Origin: Leptidea sinapis
Taxonomy: Eukaryota > Arthropoda > Insecta > Lepidoptera > Pieridae
Assembly (NCBI RefSeq): GCF_905404315.1
Contig: NC_066273.1
Span: 9,176,001 to 9,240,000, forward strand
Reading direction: 5' to 3'
Length of the DNA stretch: 64,000 bases
Both the position numbers and the translations under genes were made by a program. Shown here in pieces: positions 11,831 to 22,172 of this stretch (position 1 is its first letter; every line of letters begins with the position of its first letter). The notes under the pieces were generated by a model. That model searched no databases and had not been told where the DNA came from. It saw nothing but the letters and a program-made list of their open reading frames with translations.

Positions 11831-12057
11831 ATACAAATAAAATTTATAACCAATATTAATGAACGACGCGGGACTCAAACCCGCAATAACATAATATTGT
11901 TTAGTTGAACAAGATATACCAAGATTTACTATCCATGTGTCACTCGAACGGTTGGCTCAGTTGGTAAGAGCGTTCGGACGGAACCCGAGAGGTCGTGGGT
12001 TCGAGTCCTGCATTGTTATGGTCATGTTATCATTTTGGTTATAAATTTAATTTGTAT
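11831..12057 (+). mobile_element. TIR element carrying a tRNA-like sequence (family T), copy 1
   Basis: Left end ATACAAATAAAATTTATAACCAA is the reverse complement (one change) of the right end TTGGTTATAAATTTAATTTGTAT. Between them lies a tRNA-like sequence at 11946-12017. A second, inverted box-B-like piece sits just inside the left end (11869-11882, GGGACTCAAACCC). The arrangement resembles a MITE or foldback element that captured tRNA sequence. Related copies lie at 31538-31710 and 51257-51371. Confidence 0.65.
11946..12017 (+). ncRNA. tRNA-like sequence, probably not a working tRNA
   Basis: Box A TGGCTCAGTTGG (11953-11964) and box B GGTTCGAGTCC (11998-12008) are good polymerase III promoter matches. 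A 5-bp anticodon-type stem closes the loop ACGGAAC. The base before the would-be anticodon GGA is C, where nearly all tRNAs have U, and the acceptor stem pairs poorly. The same loop occurs at 31570-31640 and 39139-39209. I read it as a tRNA-derived repeat module. Confidence 0.6.
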
Positions 12058-12839
12058 AGAAAGTATTTTCTTATTTTTAAGGTGTGTGTCGTAGAAAAAA
12101 AAAATGGTTCCTCGTGCTAAAGCCACTTCAGTTAGCACTGGGACTGCTGTAGATAAAGATTACTGAAGATAATAATAAGTCCAATTTAGCGGCGGAACAT
12201 ATTATACGCCTAACATGTATGTGTTTGTACCTTTTTGCCGAGATTCTTGATCCGTGCGTCCAGAGACGCGGGAATTATACCAAGTACGCGTCGCATGAAG
12301 AGGAAATATTATCAGCAATTTTTCCATGAGAACGTTGTTGACTGTTTTCATCTTGGTTTGATCCCGAGATCAACAGTTTTTAGATAAGATCAATATCATG
12401 GTTATCTGTGCCTTTCTGGTTTGATGCAAAACAGTCGCAAATATAGAAATTTAAGCTACAAATTGAAGCTTGATGTATTTGCGGCCTATTTGATTAAGGC
12501 TTGTCGGGACAGAATATTTCCTCCATCCTCCAGTCGAGAACATAACTCTGATTTTCAAGTTATTATACGTTTTTTTAGTCAGAGATGCAGTTGTCTTTAT
12601 TACAATTTGCTATGTTGCTCGCGTTAGCGCGCCAGAAATATAGTTTTGGAATTCTTAAATCTCACAAAAACCTCAGATAATGTTTACCTCTTCTAACTTC
12701 TTCTTGAGCTACCGGCAACCAACGCCGGCAGTTATTTCGGCCAATAGATCATCCTGGCATCCAACGCAGAAATTCTCCCAGTTTTATTAGTACACTTCCA
12801 GGTAGTGACAGTTTTTACTAAACGCTATTTTCTTATGGT
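12058..12839. other. no gene seen
   Basis: A 68-residue frame at 12421-12627 has no recognisable domain. No repeat identified. Confidence 0.4.
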
Positions 12840-13202
12840 GCGTACAGATGGGTGAAATGTAACATGAAATGTATCATGTTATGAAAGAATTCGCCGTACA
12901 CATCGCTGCAATGTATCATGAAAGGTTTGTAATTTCTCATAGTTTGGACGTCTTGTGCGCTCTTAACGAGCATTTCACGCGCACGCTACGAGCATTACAA
13001 GCCGCGCGCGGAACGACTCGTGATTTGTCAGTCTTTCGAACGAACACAAAGGGACGAGATCGCGGCTGAATGGCGGTAACAGACTCGCGGGAGGTTCATA
13101 GTGAATGCGCGGTATGAGCGCGCTATGCGTTCACGGTTGCAGCGAACATGCAATGAAAGATAGAATGATACATTTTATGTTATGTTTCACCAGTCTGTAC
13201 GC
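12840..13202. mobile_element. MITE family M3, 363 bp
   Basis: The two ends are inverted: GCGTACAGATGGGTGAAATG at the left and the reverse complement of GCGTACAGACTGGTGAAACA at the right; matching continues to ATGTATCAT, about 40 bp in all. The interior is GC-rich compared with the flanks and contains palindromic GC-rich text. The 66-residue frame inside (12869-13069) is not supported as a gene. Superfamily not clear; no sure target duplication. Confidence 0.75.
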
Positions 13203-13368
13203 AACTTTAAGACCCTAAAATTGTGAATAATTATTGTGTTGGCAATAATAATGCTATATTTTGCTTAGCACCTATCCATTGGACTAAAAGGACAAAATAT
13301 TTAGTTGGTGTTAATATGTATACTTCTCGTATATATTACTTTATGTTGTAAAATTAAATGGTATTACC

Positions 13369-13729
13369 CGCCGCGATGGCAAGCGTCCTGTTGGAATGAC
13401 GCTGGTGGCTTGGGCACGGGGAAGGGCGCTGGTGTGGGACGCGACTTGCGTCGACAGTCTGGCTCCTTCTCATGTCCAAGTTACGTCAGTTGGTGCTGGG
13501 GCTGATGCTTCGACTGCCGAAGACGACTGCAAGCGTCGCAAATATGTCAATCTCAGTGTGTCATACATCTTTGGGGCGTTTGGTGTCGAGACACTTGGCC
13601 CGTGGGGCCCAGAGGCGCGGAGAATGTACAAAGTACTATCTTCGCGCCTTCAGCCTAGCTATGCAACGCGGAAATGCTGCCAGTAATCTTGGTACGCTTT
13701 CACCTAATAATAGTTTTAATTTTATGTAG
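13369..13729 (+). pseudogene. C-terminal domain of a mobile-element protein (nuclease-like pattern)
   Basis: Translation gives RRDGKRPVGMTLVAW, ALVWDATCVDSLAPSH, RRKYVNL, GVETLGPWGPEA and, after a frameshift near 13650, AMQRGNAASNLGTL. I recognise this order of motifs from proteins that recur in many invertebrate genomes as part of mobile elements. The WD...VET spacing recalls a PD-(D/E)XK nuclease fold, but that is inference. The gene is cut at its 5' side and frameshifted. It is more GC-rich than its surroundings and has no polymerase motifs, so the parent element cannot be named. Confidence 0.6.
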
Positions 13730-14697
13730 TCATAGTATTGTAAATATAGTTATAAGATTTGTTTTGATTAACTAACTACATCTTTAATAGTTTTTCTTAT
13801 GTTATATCAATATTCTGATAAATAACCCTATTCTATAGCTAAGGAAAGTATTTACTTTCATTAAATTAACACTTAATTTTCGTGCAGAAATTTCCGCGAA
13901 TATGATTCATATAACCTCGGGACTCAAATCAAATATGCAAAAATACAGAAGTGTCTTAACGAAAACAAGAATGGTTTGATTTTTATTAATTGAACTGCCA
14001 AGCGAAGCAATCAAAACGCAACAAGAAAATACAATTGGAACATCTGCTCACGTTTATTAATATCAACAATAAAACGTTTGAAACACGTTCTTATATGACG
14101 GGCGCATCTCGCATCAATTATTTATATATTTTATTGTCCGTTTATCGCCAGTATCTGAGGAGGATGTCTCATGTCTCTTTATAATCGGTACATCATTTCA
14201 TATTTGACAAATAAGTTGGCATCAGCCTGTGAAGTCAACTTTTTCCTCGCCAGCTGCTTTCCTGGCTACTACTCCTCTCGTATTACCAGAATAAACTAAA
14301 GATAAACTTGATATTGGTACTGTGTAATTGTTTCATGCTGAATTAAAAGATGCTTTTAAATATAAACAAGTTTTTGTTAAGTTCCTTGAAGGCGCAACAA
14401 TAATCTAAAGCGGTGGGTAAAATAATTGTGCAGTTACTCCCAGTATATAGCAACTCATGTTAAGTGATCACCCCAAGACCTCCATTAGCTTTATCAGCTT
14501 ACATTTGACTTCTACGCATTCAATGACTGAATAAGATGAAATGGTGTTTTTTGTGTCTTCATTTTATTATAATCTGTCTTCTTCATTGGGAAATTCAACA
14601 ATCTTTGTGGCGAACTGGTATTGCTTGCTAATTAAATTAAACCTTAAAAGATTAACAGAATTAAACTTTAAAAGTTATTAAACCTTTATTAAACGTT
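13730..14697. other. no gene seen
   Basis: AT-rich; the 64-residue frame at 13990-14184 has no recognisable content. Confidence 0.4.
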
Positions 14698-15185
14698 ATC
14701 TGGGTCCATTTTACGAGCAGTGTTGGCCAGTTACCTACTTCAACTAGCCCAGCTCCTTGCAGAGGTTTTGAACACTCCTGGGATGTTAGCAGACTTCTAG
14801 GAGTGATCTTTTTTCACATGTAACTACTAAGGTTTTTGTCCGTTGACCACGCCTGCACATTCCAGTATTAGGTACGCTAGTGACCTTTTAGTCTTCAGCC
14901 AGACATCCTCTACACCTAGGGCTGTCCGTTACGCCAATTGTGCAAAGTTTCTTACTTAAAGAACAGTTGACGTGTCAGTTTGGGAGATAGTGCAGGTATC
15001 CCACATTTCGATTGTATGCAGCTTGAGACGTTTATCCATCGGGGTTAGATTAATGGTGAGAGAGTGTATCCATGACCGCATTTGGGTGAAGGGCACTGGC
15101 TAATGTGACATTGGGCCAGCCACCTGGTTTAACCTCCTTGCATCTGTCCCCAATGAACCGCTGTGTCCCTTGATCCATAAAGAGA
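14698..15185 (-). mobile_element. decayed 3' fragment of a LOA-like LINE
   Basis: The reverse complement aligns with 37708-38270 of the full LOA-like element, including GGCGTAACGGACAGCCCT, GGAGCTGGGCT and AAAATGGACCCA. It covers the end of RNase H, the CCHC knuckle region and the start of the 3' UTR, with several deletions and frameshifts. It is much older than the copy at 32322-38298 and shows that the family has a history at this locus. Confidence 0.8.
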
Positions 15186-16979
15186 ACAATATCTACTATG
15201 GATTATATAGAAGGAGTCATCATTTGTATGAAATAAACTTGCGTTGTGGAGCACTGGGATGAGCGCGCGCCACCCGCTGAACGTACCTTCGTAAAGTGTG
15301 CAAGTTTGGGTATATCCTTAATTGAAGGTAGGTCAGTGGACAAAGTAGCACGCTCTTAAATAATATAATACTTGGTATAGGTATGGTAAGTCTTTCTAAT
15401 GATAGTAGTGCTATAGAAGTAAAGGGGTCATAATTCATAAATACGGCTGTATGTGTTGTAACTAAGTACAACTAAGTATCCTTGTTGCTTTTTGGCTCAT
15501 GGAATTGACATATGACAAACTCTTTCTATGAACCCCTTAGATTGAATATTATGAAAGCAGTTACAGTATCATTTTATCCTGTCCTACTAGGCACATAAGT
15601 TTTTGAAGACGTCAAACATGTAAGTATTTTTAAACGAAAATATATAATATGTAACGTTGGGACGATTATTGAGGGACTTTCAGTAGACCTATAATTTATT
15701 TCTCAAATAGGTCTTCTTATCATAACATGTCTGTGAGTCGCAATTAGCCAAAGAAAATAGACACTTTAAAAGTTCGTTTACTTGTATAAGTACTTCGTTG
15801 TCAATATTTTTTTAATTTATATATGAATAGTTTTTCGCCAAATATTCGTCTTTACTAAAAAAATCTTGTCCAAATAAATTAAATAAAATGTTAACATTCG
15901 ATAATATAATGACATGATCCTACCGTGTGCTAAGTGCAGTCAGGAAGGAGCGCGTGCTCAAAATTGCATTATTCAATACGTCGTTACCAATAAATTGATG
16001 AGCACATGGCCGCACATACTAATGACGACACGCGGCGATCCGCCGAGCTTTTTATACAGCCTTCCCATTCAGCTTTCCATTGGCACGAAATAAAAACTGG
16101 CTGCGCCCGTCGATACTGCGAGCGGCTGGTTTTTAGTTCCCTGATTACCCCTCTCCTGAGTGTTAGCAGTGCTCTTAATGTATTTTGACTTTTAATACAA
16201 TGTCGAAGTCTCGATGTGAGGCTAAATTAATACCAACGCTGTGCGCATATCATGAATTTCGATAAAGGATGTGAATTTCTATATTTATTAAGTAAAAGAC
16301 ACGGCACCTCGGAAAGTAACGAATGACCGGTGAACCAAAAGGGCGATATTTATTTCGCAAAGATATGCGTGCGGAAAAATTCTTTCAAATTTTGTTTCTA
16401 GCGTTAACGGACAAAAAAATGTCCATTTCTAACTTGCCACCCCAATTAAAGTATTGGGTGACGACAGAAAACACCCGACCCGCTGTGATGTGCACACACT
16501 TTACTCCAGAGAGCGAGTAAGCAGGATGAGTTTATGCTTCCACTGGGAAGGACACTCTGCACGTGATAACTAGCAACATATATGATTATAGTCTAATAGG
16601 CACAACTTCTCAATTAACTTTTCGGCTGTCAAAAAGAACGAAAGTGGTTAATTTATAAAATTTGTATAAGCTAAGTTACTAGGATGCCGTAGTCGCTCGT
16701 CGTACCGCTTCGATGCGGCGTATATATGAAGCGAAGCGAGGTAAACTAAGTCTGTGTACAAATAAATTAACAAAATGAAACAAAACAAAAACAATAAAAA
16801 TAATCTTTTGTAATGTGGCGCCATATTTAAACATGAGGAATTAGCCGCTAGCGCCTTTTTGGTCAAATGAGATTTTTTTTTAATAAATATAAATAGCGCG
16901 TGCTAATTTAGAATAATTTGTAAATCATGTTTGTTTTTAATTTTAATAATTGAATTAAGTCGAAATTCAAAAATCTGTC
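15186..16979. other. no gene seen
   Basis: Several frames of 60-83 codons (15220-15471 minus, 16006-16188, 16323-16520, 16648-16866 minus) have no recognised motif or supporting context. No repeat family identified. Confidence 0.4.
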
Positions 16980-17115
16980 TCGACAATAACCTAGAAAATT
17001 TCGAAAGCTTTCTATGAGTTCAAACATTTTTAGAATCGGTCCAGAAATGGCCGAGAAACATTTTAACACAGAAATCAATTGGAGTCACCCGGTGGGAGCT
17101 CCACCCAGCTTCGCT
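16980..17115 (+). repeat. tail of a repeat-F-like element
   Basis: Contains TTTTTAGAATCGGTCCAGAAATGGCC followed by CCACCCAGCTTCGCTTCGCTC, typical of the 3' parts of insect repeats with the AATCGGTCCAG motif. Partial and diverged. Confidence 0.45.
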
Positions 17116-17809
17116 TCGCTCAATAAGTATTTTGTCATTAATTATTAGTACAGAACAAGACGAAACACTATAAAAACGGCTAGCCGCAGTTGTCAAACAA
17201 TATTTATATCATAGTTACTTTAGATATAGTATACGTTAAGTGTATAATTTCTACGTGAGAATATGTTTTTAAGTTGTATATGTATAATAAACATATTATA
17301 TATATAATATATCTCTTCAAAATATACATGTTTTCTTTTCTATTTCATAACTGTATCCTTTTGAAGAACATTGTTTTCTTAGTCACTCATATCCTGCTTG
17401 GCTTATTTAGGTCGACGGGGTTATTTACGCGTATAGCGTCTTTATTTGATCATTGTATATGTCCCGTACTTCAACTAATCAAGGTTTCAAAAAGTAAGCC
17501 GCCCTTTGTCCGACCGTGCTTCTGCAATCTGTAATGTTCTTTAGCGTTTTTTCTGCCCTAGTATCCCCAACAGCTGTTGTTAATAAAGAGGTGCTTGTTT
17601 AAAGGACAGTGGTGAGTTATAATACTAACAATTTTGTGTGTTTTGTCCCTGTAGAGTACCTGTATCCTTAGCTGTTTATCCCTTCTATTAGGTGGGCTTT
17701 TAGTGCTTTTTTTCGGCCCCATTTTGATGGGGGTTTGAGGTATAAGTAGCATTGGTTCCGGTCCTACAGCTTCAGATCGGTTTAAGCTAGGGCATTCATT
17801 CCTTCATTA
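17116..17809. other. no gene seen
   Basis: Contains a palindromic TA-rich stretch at 17280-17320. The 86- and 64-residue frames have no recognised content. Confidence 0.4.
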
Positions 17810-18117
17810 CCAGTGGGAGGATCCTTTGCACCGCATGCCGGCTAGATTATGGGTACCACAACGGCGTCTATTTCTGCCGTGAAGCAGTAGTGTGTAAGCA
17901 TTAACTGTATTTCGGTCTGAAGGGCGCCGTAGCTAGTGAAATTACTGGACAAATGAGTCTTGACAACTTATGTCTCAAGGTGACGAGCGCAGTTGTAGAG
18001 GCATTCAGAATTTTTGGGTTTTTTAATAATACTGAGCGGCACTGCATTATAATGGGCAGGGTGTACCAATTACCAACAGCTGCACGTCCTGCCCGTCCCG
18101 TATTTTATAAAAAAAAA
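17810..18117 (+). mobile_element. hairpin retroposon A, copy 3 (full length)
   Basis: Begins CCAGTGGGAGGATCC and ends with TATTTTATAAAAAAAAA. Good model copy for the family: GGCGCC-type outer stem around a CAGTA.TG/CATTA.CTG stem, then the block GTGAAATTACTGG, and a 3' tail with GCTGCACGTCCTGC. 18118-18616 holds no gene that I can support. Confidence 0.9.
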
Positions 18118-18616
18118 TCCGGGTAAAGCTTGTTCTGACTTCGAGTACTAGCATAATTGATGCTATTACTTCTATATATACATATATCGTATATTCCACT
18201 TATTCCTGTTATATATAAGAATGAAAGCATTCATTAAATCAGAATTTTAATGTGCAGATTAAATTAAATTAGATTAGAGTAAGGTCCTTTATTATCCATG
18301 GAACGGTAAAACTGGAAGCAAATGTCTCGAACAAAAAGCTGTTGTCACTTGGAGAGCACGGGCGGCGGCTTCTCAGATGGCTCTCATTACGTCGTGTTAT
18401 TATTCAATCTGAACCACTGGCCGTCAATGGCTGGCTTGCTTTATTTAAAGGCCAATTTACAGGTTAAATGTGACAGATCCAAAAACTGTTTATGCCTCGA
18501 GCTCAGGGTATTTTTTTTATAGGAAAGGTGAATTTATTTCGACCGACTTCATATGACTTTTTAAATTTTTTAATATTTGATTCTTAATATTTTGGTCGTT
18601 TATAATAATAATAATA

Positions 18617-18812
18617 ATATTGACACACTTTTTATACAAATTATCTTGCCTCAAATTAGGCATATATAGCCTGTGTTATGGGTTACAGGACAACGATATA
18701 TTTAATACAATATACTTACTTAAACATACATAAATACATTTAAACATCCATGACTCGGAAACAAACATCCATATTCATCATATAAATGCTGGCACCTAAC
18801 GGGATTCGAACC
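18617..18812 (-). mobile_element. tRNA-headed SINE (family C), copy 2, head lost
   Basis: Matches the tail and middle of 52080-52337 in reverse (ACATCCATGACTCGGAAACA) and stops at box B (GGGATTCGAACC). The box A half of the tRNA head is missing. A (TAA)n run lies at the tail. The 71-residue frame at 18817-19032 beyond it has no recognised content. Confidence 0.85.
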
Positions 18813-19080
18813 GTTTATGGAACGATTTGAAATATTTATTTTGGTTGAAAGGGTCGAATTCGTCCTATGGTACTCATCCGATCTGAATATGGAATTTGTG
18901 CGTAGGTATATCGAGTTTTTGGTTTTTCAACAACAAAACAAGTATTTGTTTGAGAGACTATCATTTAATGTTTTCGAACTAGTTCTGGTATGTTTATTTA
19001 TGTACTTAATTTTCTTCAACTGCTGTTGGTAAAATAAACCGACTTCAAACAAATATATCGTTAATAGGTTAGTGGTAATT

Positions 19081-19264
19081 GTAGTGCCAGTGAAATTACT
19101 GGGCAATGAGACTTTACATCTTATGTCTCAAGTTGACGAGCGCAATTGAAGTGCCGCTCAGAATTTTTGGGTTTTTCAAGAATCCTGTTAGGCACTTCAT
19201 TTTAATGGGCAGGGCGTATCAATTACTATCAGTTGAACGTCCTACTTGTCACGTCCCTAAAAAA
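19081..19264 (+). mobile_element. hairpin retroposon A, copy 4 (5'-truncated)
   Basis: Begins inside the family at AGTGAAATTACTGGGCAA and runs to the A-rich 3' end (CACGTCCCTAAAAAATAA). One base of the right stem has changed. Confidence 0.85.
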
Positions 19265-19606
19265 TAACAAACTGTGACCCATATACTTAGTATGGATATT
19301 AGGTACTTAGGTACTAAATATCGATTTTTTGTGTTTTTTAACTTGGCACTAACTTCAAACGTTGTTGAGAAAATTTGTATTATATTTATTAGCTAATAGC
19401 TACCTTGTTTTTAAGTAAAAGCAAGTTTGAAATTGGTATTTTCTTAGCTTCCTTAATGAAATAAAAACACAAACGTAGTTGTTTCGTTTAGCAGTAGGTA
19501 TATATTGGTACCTACCTTCCAGATTTTTTTGCTGTATTTTTACTAGTCTTATCATTGTTGTAGGATTGTTCTAAGTAAATAATAAAGACTCGTTAATTCT
19601 ATTGCC

Positions 19607-19892
19607 TTTTTTTTTCAATGGAAATAAGGGACAAGACGAGCAGGACGTTCAGTTGATGGTAATTGTTACGCCATGCCCATTATAATGCAGTGCAGCTCAG
19701 GATTCTTGAAAAGCCCAAAAATTTTGAGCGGCACTACATTTGCGCTCGTCACCTAGAGACATAAGATGTTAAGTCTCATTTGCCCAGTAATTTCACTAGC
19801 TACGGCGCCCTTCAGACCGAATCACGATAATGTTTGCACATTACTGCTACACGGTAGAAATAGGCGCCGTTGTGGTACCCATAATCTAGCCG
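19607..19892 (-). mobile_element. hairpin retroposon A, copy 5 (joined head-to-head to a LINE tail)
   Basis: Reverse copy with its T-rich 3' end at 19607. It stops at CTAGCCG, about 25 bp short of the usual 5' end, and is joined directly to a plus-strand LINE tail. 19265-19606 holds no gene. Confidence 0.87.
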
Positions 19893-20031
19893 CAAAAAAA
19901 GCACCTTCCTTAAAGGCCGGCAACGCTCCTGTGATTCCTCTGGTGTTGCAAGAGATTGTGGGCGGCGGTGATCACTTAACAACAGGTGACCCGTACGCTC
20001 GTTTGTCCTTCTATTTCATAAAAAAATATAT
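19893..20031 (+). mobile_element. CR1/Daphne-like LINE 3' tail
   Basis: Contains CCTTCCTTAAAGGCCGGCAA, then CTCTGGTGTTGCAAGAG, GTGATCACTTAACA.CAGGTGACCC, GCTCGTTTGTCC and a final ATAAAAAAATATATATA. It covers the last codons and 3' UTR of the LINE, cut at the 5' side, with its A-rich end intact. The frame 19766-20044 crosses both elements and is not a gene. Confidence 0.85.
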
Positions 20032-20749
20032 ATATATATATTAAACAGCGAAATACTAGAATGCGATTATTCCTAGACAAGTTATTTAATCGCACGAAAT
20101 TTACTATCAGTGTTTTTCATTTAAGAAAAAAGCCTGCGTTTGTATTTTTTTGCAGTACTACTTACCTAAAAGTAAAAATAACCATACGATTGCAATGCGG
20201 TTCTACAATTGTACGAATACTCAGAAATAACAGGGTATCTCTAATTGAATTCAGAAGCCCTTGACAGCAAGCAGCTCTCAATATAATACTCGCAAAAGAA
20301 AAGGTAGGCGATAATAGTGACGCCAAGAACTACACAAGTTGCTCCTTCCAACCAATTTCATTTCGCGTTGCACACGCCGATGATTGCTATTGGTTCGTTT
20401 TTAATGAGCTGCTCAATGGGCGTAATTACATATAACTTGTATCACTGAATACAAACCAGCTGTCAAGTATGTCCTGTATGGTCAAACGATACGCGTAAGC
20501 ATTTGGAGGTATCTACAACTTTTTGTTTACATTTTCGTATCGATACACATACGAATGAATTCTCCAATTACTGGGCGTGTTGAGAAAAGGCTACCCGTGT
20601 CGATTGCCATAAACAGCAGTAGGTTTCTTGTCAGTTTAATGAGGCTCAGCTTTTGGCGCGTGTCACAGGGACAGTTCGAAGTGTGGCTCTTGTCAGTTAT
20701 CTGTTTGTTACAGGGATATAATTTTTGTGTTCCTATCTTTATATGGATA
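20032..20749. other. no gene seen
   Basis: Overlapping opposite-strand frames of 88 codons (20527-20821) mirror each other and show no recognised domain. Confidence 0.4.
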
Positions 20750-21105
20750 CTAGCAGGGAACGGGTGGGCTTCGTATAACCTCAACAAATTCATATATATA
20801 AAATTTCATTTCAAAATTTGAAATATTTTTTTGTTAATTGTGAAATTTGTAGAATTTCAATCCATACAATAATTATTTCGTTTTTCCCTGTTATTGTAAT
20901 GAAATAATGTTACAGCAGAACTGTCAAAGTATGTGTCAAAAATTGATCTTATTGATTTTTTTTTATACAGAAATAAAGTTTGAAATTATAAAAAATATTC
21001 AAGGTCACATCAAATTAAAAACTATCCTATCTCTTGAGTTTGATCAAACTATACACAGTGTGCAAACTTTGATTAAAATCGGTTCAGAAGATTAGGAAAT
21101 TTTCT
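20750..21105 (+). repeat. interspersed repeat F, copy 4
   Basis: Starts CTAGCAGGGAACGGGTGGG and ends near ATTAAAATCGGTTCAGAAGA. The middle (GAACTGTCAAAGTATG, AAAAACTATCCTATCTCT) matches 6571-6905. The two 62-74 codon frames here are incidental. Confidence 0.65.
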
Positions 21106-21265
21106 TTGCGCAACTTTAAAATAGGTAAAAATTACTAATAACTAAGGACTCCGCGTAAGTGAAGCACCTTTATACTAGTGTGTGTGCGGTTACGGGGTAT
21201 ACTAGTTACACAATTTTTTATCCCTTAAATAATCATATTATATGGCCACAAATACTTTTATATAC

Positions 21266-21333
21266 CGTTTTTATACTTTTTCACTACGCACGACGTGTAA
21301 GTGTGAAGTGTGTAGTGAAAAAGTATAAAAACG
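21266..21333. repeat. perfect 22-bp inverted repeat with 24-nt spacer
   Basis: CGTTTTTATACTTTTTCACTAC (21266-21287) is exactly repeated in reverse complement at 21312-21333. Perfect pairing over 22 bp in diverged repetitive DNA suggests a recent origin by local template switching, or the ends of a very small inverted element. No target duplication visible. Confidence 0.8.
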
Positions 21334-21659
21334 ATCAGTGTGAACGTGTGTCAGATTGGCAATACGAAAGAGTCAGCATATAGCATAAGAGTGTGTTAGA
21401 GCAAGATAGACAGACGAGACCATTTTCGTACGAGTGTACATACCTATAGAGTTATAGGCCTGTAACGGCCTGATGATTGTTGGTAGCGAAACGAATCTCG
21501 TATTTGTGGAAAGACTCCGTAGGAGTAGTAGACTAAGCAGAAGTGGTTGGAAACGGTTATGTGTGCTGTACCTGGATTTAACTTCTTCTCAATCGCTCAC
21601 TCTTGTCAGAGTGGTCGTGGTCGCTAAGATGATGCAACATTAGTCGCCGTTGGTCTCTT

Positions 21660-21900
21660 TAGTTTTGGGTCGCACTGCCTCCCTCGCGATGCTCACTTTT
21701 GGCGGTTTGTATCATTGTGGGACCACTCCACCAACAGTGTCTGGTTCAAGCTTTTGATAAGATCCGTCCATCGCGTGGGTGAGCGTCTCTCGCTCTTTTC
21801 CCCTTCACCTGGCCCTGCACTATCAACCGCTCAATCGATCCTTCATTTCTGGAGATGTGACCAAAGAACTTCTGAATTCGTAGTTGAACATTCGACGATA
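21660..21900 (-). pseudogene. LINE reverse transcriptase C-terminal tail, fragment
   Basis: Minus-strand translation in two frames gives GHISRNEGSIERLIVQGQVKG and RSPTRWTDLIKSL. This is the tail found after the polymerase in several insect LINEs (RKG..LERLIVQGKV, SPTRWSDQIK). It is frameshifted, so only a relic. The clade is not settled by this tail alone. Confidence 0.6.
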
Positions 21901-22172
21901 GCCTTTCTTTTATCTTCAGTTCTGTGTTTATATTATATAGGTATTATTATAAGTGTAGCATTAAATAAACAACAATACGTTGAGTAAACAGTATGTATTT
22001 GATTGTTCAAAGGCCGATTCAGTTGGCCGCTACTGCCGTCATAAATCATTTTTGCGACTCGCTAGTGAACATGGTCCGGTCCGGTTTGGCGCTTTTATTT
22101 CAATCCATACAAATATAGTTAGTGTGCATACTATCAGTATATGTTATGGAACAAGCTAGTTACTAGAGGGGG

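Noticed and set aside
11946..12017. Functional tRNA gene (also 31570-31640, 39139-39209)
   Set aside because: C precedes the would-be anticodon, the acceptor stem pairs poorly, and the same odd loop recurs in dispersed repeats with TIRs.
16323..16520. 65-codon frame as a small gene
   Set aside because: No conserved motif, no splice or promoter context; expected by chance in 64 kb.
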